Below, piece by piece: positions 61,449 through 64,000 of a DNA stretch of 64,000 bases. The stretch spans positions 237,129-301,128 of the forward strand of contig NZ_JAFMOX010000063.1 in NCBI RefSeq assembly GCF_019049655.1, read 5' to 3'. This DNA comes from Rahnella rivi (GTDB taxonomy: Bacteria; Pseudomonadota; Gammaproteobacteria; Enterobacterales; Enterobacteriaceae). Within the stretch, counting starts at the first letter, position 1, and each line of letters begins with the position of its first letter. The translations under genes and the position numbers were made by a program. Under the pieces are notes generated by a model, which had not been told where the DNA came from, did no database searches, and saw nothing but the letters and a program-made list of their open reading frames with translations.

Positions 61449-62870
61449 TCAGCCATTTTGCAGGTGAGAAGCGGTCTTTCGCAAGCGAGTTACGCTTAAC
61501 ACCATCGCCAGCACCGTGGCGATCACCGCCACCCACAAACTTAGCTGTACCGCATGGGCTTCCTGGCTCAGGTTAGTGGCGGCATAGACTGACAGAATGA
61601 CCCCGACGCAGGCGGCACCGAGACACTGACCGAAGGTCCGCATGATCGCCAGCACGCCCGAGGCATAACCGCTGTTTTCCCGCGAGGCATTGGAGAGCAT
61701 TTCACGGTTGTTCGGGCTCTGGAAGCAGCCGAAACCAATGCCGCAAACGAAGCTGCGCAGGCCGATATCCCAGACCTCTGGTTGCGCAGGAAGCCGGGCC
61801 AGTAACAGTAATCCTGCGGCAAAGATGGCCAGCCCGACGGTTGAAATAATCGCGGCGGGATAGCGGTCGGCGAGGCGTCCGGCGTGCGGCGCGGCCAGAA
61901 TAATCCCCAGCGGCCACGGCGTGAAAAGCAAGGCTGAAACAAACGCGCTGTAACCGTAAACGCTCTGAAACAGGAACGGCAGCGCGACAAAAGTGATCCC
62001 CTGGCTGATGAACGAGGCCAGCGACGTCAAGGCCGCCAGCGTGAACGGGCTGGAAGCAAACATGCCAAGCGGCAGCAGCGGTTTTGGCGCACGGCGCTGA
62101 CGCCAGATAAAAGCCACACCGGAAACGATGGCGGTCGCGCCATAGAGAAGGGCAATGATCAGGTCATCTTTATCCGGGCGCGAGAAGACGTCTGCAGCCA
62201 TGATAAGCGACCCCAGCGCAATGGCCGATAATATCGCGCCCGCCACATCAAAAGGCTGACGGGTCAACGCCGGGTTAGAGGGGACAACGCGCATGGTCAG
62301 GATCACCGCAATAATGCCCAGCGGTATATTGATCGCGAAAAGCCATTGCCAGCTCAGGGTAGACAAAATAGTGCCGCCAAGCACCGGTGCGACGGCGGTA
62401 CTGGTGGCGATCATCAGGGCGTTCAGCCCGAGAACCCGCCCGAGCAGGCGATTAGGAAAAACAGAGCGTAAAATCGCCGGGCCGATACTCAGCGTGGCCG
62501 CCGCGCCGATACCCTGAAGCACGCGCATGATAATCAGCATGTCCAGAGAGCCGGAGAGCGCACAGCCCGCCGACGCCAGCGTAAAGACGCTCAGGCCCGC
62601 GGCAAACAGCGACCGGTACCCTATGTGGCTGGCGAGCGCGGCGAAAATCGCCAGCGTCATGGACGCCGACAACAGATAACCGTTCGACACCCACACCGCC
62701 GCCCCCGCTGATATTCCCATCTCTCTGGCAATCTGCGGCAGTGCGATATTCACCATTGAGCCGTCAAACACCGCCATGGTCGCCATGGTCATGACGGCGG
62801 CCATCGCCAGCCCGCGTTCGCGGCCCGGTAATCCTTCGTCGCCCGGTTTGTCGGAGAATAATTCCATCAT
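61449..62870 (-). CDS. MFS drug-efflux transporter of the DHA2 type
   Basis: Protein of 473 residues with about 14 hydrophobic helices. The N-terminal part includes VFDGSMVNIALPQIAREMG, the family motif region near residue 45, and RVLQGIGAAATLSIGPAI, typical of DHA2 multidrug efflux pumps (EmrB/QacA type). Start chosen at ATG 62870 (GAGAG upstream); an in-frame ATG follows at once, and the frame extends to 62912. Divergent from a LysR regulator, 132 bases between starts, which is the usual layout for regulated efflux. Substrate unknown. Confidence 0.87.
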   Translation of the reverse strand: MMELFSDKPGDEGLPGRERGLAMAAVMTMATMAVFDGSMVNIALPQIAREMGISAGAAVWVSNGYLLSASMTLAIFAALASHIGYRSLFAAGLSVFTLASAGCALSGSLDMLIIMRVLQGIGAAATLSIGPAILRSVFPNRLLGRVLGLNALMIATSTAVAPVLGGTILSTLSWQWLFAINIPLGIIAVILTMRVVPSNPALTRQPFDVAGAILSAIALGSLIMAADVFSRPDKDDLIIALLYGATAIVSGVAFIWRQRRAPKPLLPLGMFASSPFTLAALTSLASFISQGITFVALPFLFQSVYGYSAFVSALLFTPWPLGIILAAPHAGRLADRYPAAIISTVGLAIFAAGLLLLARLPAQPEVWDIGLRSFVCGIGFGCFQSPNNREMLSNASRENSGYASGVLAIMRTFGQCLGAACVGVILSVYAATNLSQEAHAVQLSLWVAVIATVLAMVLSVTRLRKTASHLQNG

Positions 62871-63002
62871 GCTTGTGCTCTCAGTTATGTGTAGTCGGGT
62901 CACTATAGCCACCGGCGACAGAGTGCGGAAGACGCAGCATCTGCACTTAATACCTGCACCAAACGCCTTCTCTCCTTTTTACGGCTGCGTTAGTATGGCG
63001 GA

Positions 63003-63917
63003 ATGAATGAACCCGATCTGAACTTACTCATTGCGCTTGATGTGCTTCTGGCTGAAGAAAGTGTAGCCGGTGCTGCCCGACGTCTGGGATTAAGTGCATC
63101 GGCGATGAGCCGCACGCTCAGCCGGTTGCGCGCCACCACCGGCGATCCGCTGCTGGTGCGCGCCGGGCGAATTATGGTGCTGACACCCTACGCCCAGGAA
63201 ATACGCCAGCGCGCCCAAAACGCCAGCTTTGAAGCACGCGCCTTGTTGCGACCTTCCTCCGCAGATTTCAACATCGCCAGACTTGAACGCACGTTTCTGA
63301 TCCGTTCCAACGATGGTTTTGTGGTGGCGTTTGGTGCCGCGATGATTGCCGCCGCGGCGAGCGCTGCGCCTGACGTGTGTTTGCGGTTTATGCCTAAACC
63401 GGAAAAAACCTCAAGCGCGTTGCGCGAAGGGCGGGTTGATCTTGAGATTGGTGTGCCAGGCGATATGGGGCCGGAGATCCGCTTACAGACCTTGTTCCGC
63501 GACAGGTTTATGGGAGTGGTGAGAAAAGATCATCCGCTGGCGCTCAGGCAGATCAGCGCGGAAGATTATGTGTCGTTCGGGCACGTTGTGGTTTCACGCC
63601 GTAACAACACCTATGGCCCGGTAGATGACGCGCTGGCGGAAGTCGGGCTGAAACGAAAAATCGCAGCCGTCGTGCCAGGCTTTTCCGCCGCGCTGGCGAT
63701 TGCACAACACTCCGACCTGGTGGCGTTGATCCCGGCGTCATTCCTGATCGCCGGATCTGACCCGTTGTATGCCTTTGAGTTACCGGTGAAAACCCGCGAA
63801 ATCACCATTTCCCAGATGTGGCATCCGCGTTCAGAAGTGGATCCGGCACACCGCTGGCTGCGACAGCTGGCGCTGAGTGTTTGCCGGGAGAAGGTAAAGA
63901 ATGCGGGGTATTTTTAA
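63003..63917 (+). CDS. LysR-family transcriptional regulator of the adjacent MFS gene
   Basis: Protein of 304 residues with an N-terminal LysR helix-turn-helix (LNLLIALDVLLAEESVAGAARRLGLSASAMSRTLSRLRATTGDPLLVRAG) broken here as LNLLIALDVLLAEESVAGAA, GLSASAMSRTLSRLR and DPLLVRAG, and a C-terminal effector-binding domain of two lobes. ATG at 63003. It is divergent from the efflux gene, whose expression it probably controls. Its inducer is unknown. The 83 bases after the stop are AT-rich, with nothing else seen before the window ends. Confidence 0.9.
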   Translation: MNEPDLNLLIALDVLLAEESVAGAARRLGLSASAMSRTLSRLRATTGDPLLVRAGRIMVLTPYAQEIRQRAQNASFEARALLRPSSADFNIARLERTFLIRSNDGFVVAFGAAMIAAAASAAPDVCLRFMPKPEKTSSALREGRVDLEIGVPGDMGPEIRLQTLFRDRFMGVVRKDHPLALRQISAEDYVSFGHVVVSRRNNTYGPVDDALAEVGLKRKIAAVVPGFSAALAIAQHSDLVALIPASFLIAGSDPLYAFELPVKTREITISQMWHPRSEVDPAHRWLRQLALSVCREKVKNAGYF

Positions 63918-64000
63918 TGAAGGGCCGTGTTGATTATTTCTGCAATTAATATTAAGTCTGTAATGAATTAATGTCTTATTTATAAATATGCGATATATTT

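Overview
The window reads as chromosomal DNA of a gamma-proteobacterium of the order Enterobacterales, most likely the Rahnella/Ewingella/Rouxiella side of Yersiniaceae. The inference rests on close resemblance to enterobacterial YncD/PqqU, Gcd, AldA, RhaS, Sad/PtrR, DigH and H-NS/StpA, on a FabV-type enoyl reductase, and on a pqqU-gcd pair. No rRNA, tRNA, CRISPR array, phage or intact insertion sequence was seen.

Region 1 (1-13.3 kb, minus strand) is the downstream half of a type VI secretion (T6SS) cluster read as one long polycistron: vgrG, a Tle3-type lipase effector, three tandem Tli3-type immunity lipoproteins, two more lipoproteins (one a YceK-like domain joined to Sel1 repeats), a PAAR tip protein, an unidentified four-helix membrane protein, and tssM, which runs off the left edge.

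Region 2 (13.5-31.6 kb) is mixed chromosomal content: a sugar-porter transporter with a perfect CRP site, a DMSO-reductase-family operon (catalytic, FeS and anchor subunits plus an unusual polyferredoxin), fabV, a DUF1471 protein without a signal peptide, an AbiE toxin-antitoxin pair with a palindromic operator, an orphan UlaA-type permease, digH, two small membrane proteins, the divergent sad/ptrR pair, and an H-NS/StpA paralogue.

Region 3 (32-43.2 kb) holds a ketopantoate-reductase-like protein, a Fic protein, and a rhamnose uptake and lactaldehyde module: ABC transporter (two permeases, ATPase, binding protein), divergent RhaS activator, lactaldehyde dehydrogenase AldA, and a LutC-type protein. 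Together these suggest import of L-rhamnose and oxidation of the L-lactaldehyde produced from it. The rhaBAD catabolic genes are not in the window. A coiled-coil membrane protein follows.

Region 4 (43.2-49.1 kb) has an exported alpha/beta hydrolase, then pqqU (outer-membrane PQQ receptor) directly upstream of gcd (PQQ-dependent glucose dehydrogenase), so cofactor import and the enzyme using it are side by side.

Region 5 (49.1-60.1 kb) is one giant type Va autotransporter of about 3,460 residues, whose passenger contains three consecutive repeats of exactly 888 bp and a second, larger duplication. A near-consensus RcsAB box lies upstream. Region 6 (60.1-64 kb) carries a lipoprotein, two very small genes, and a drug-efflux MFS gene divergent from a LysR regulator.
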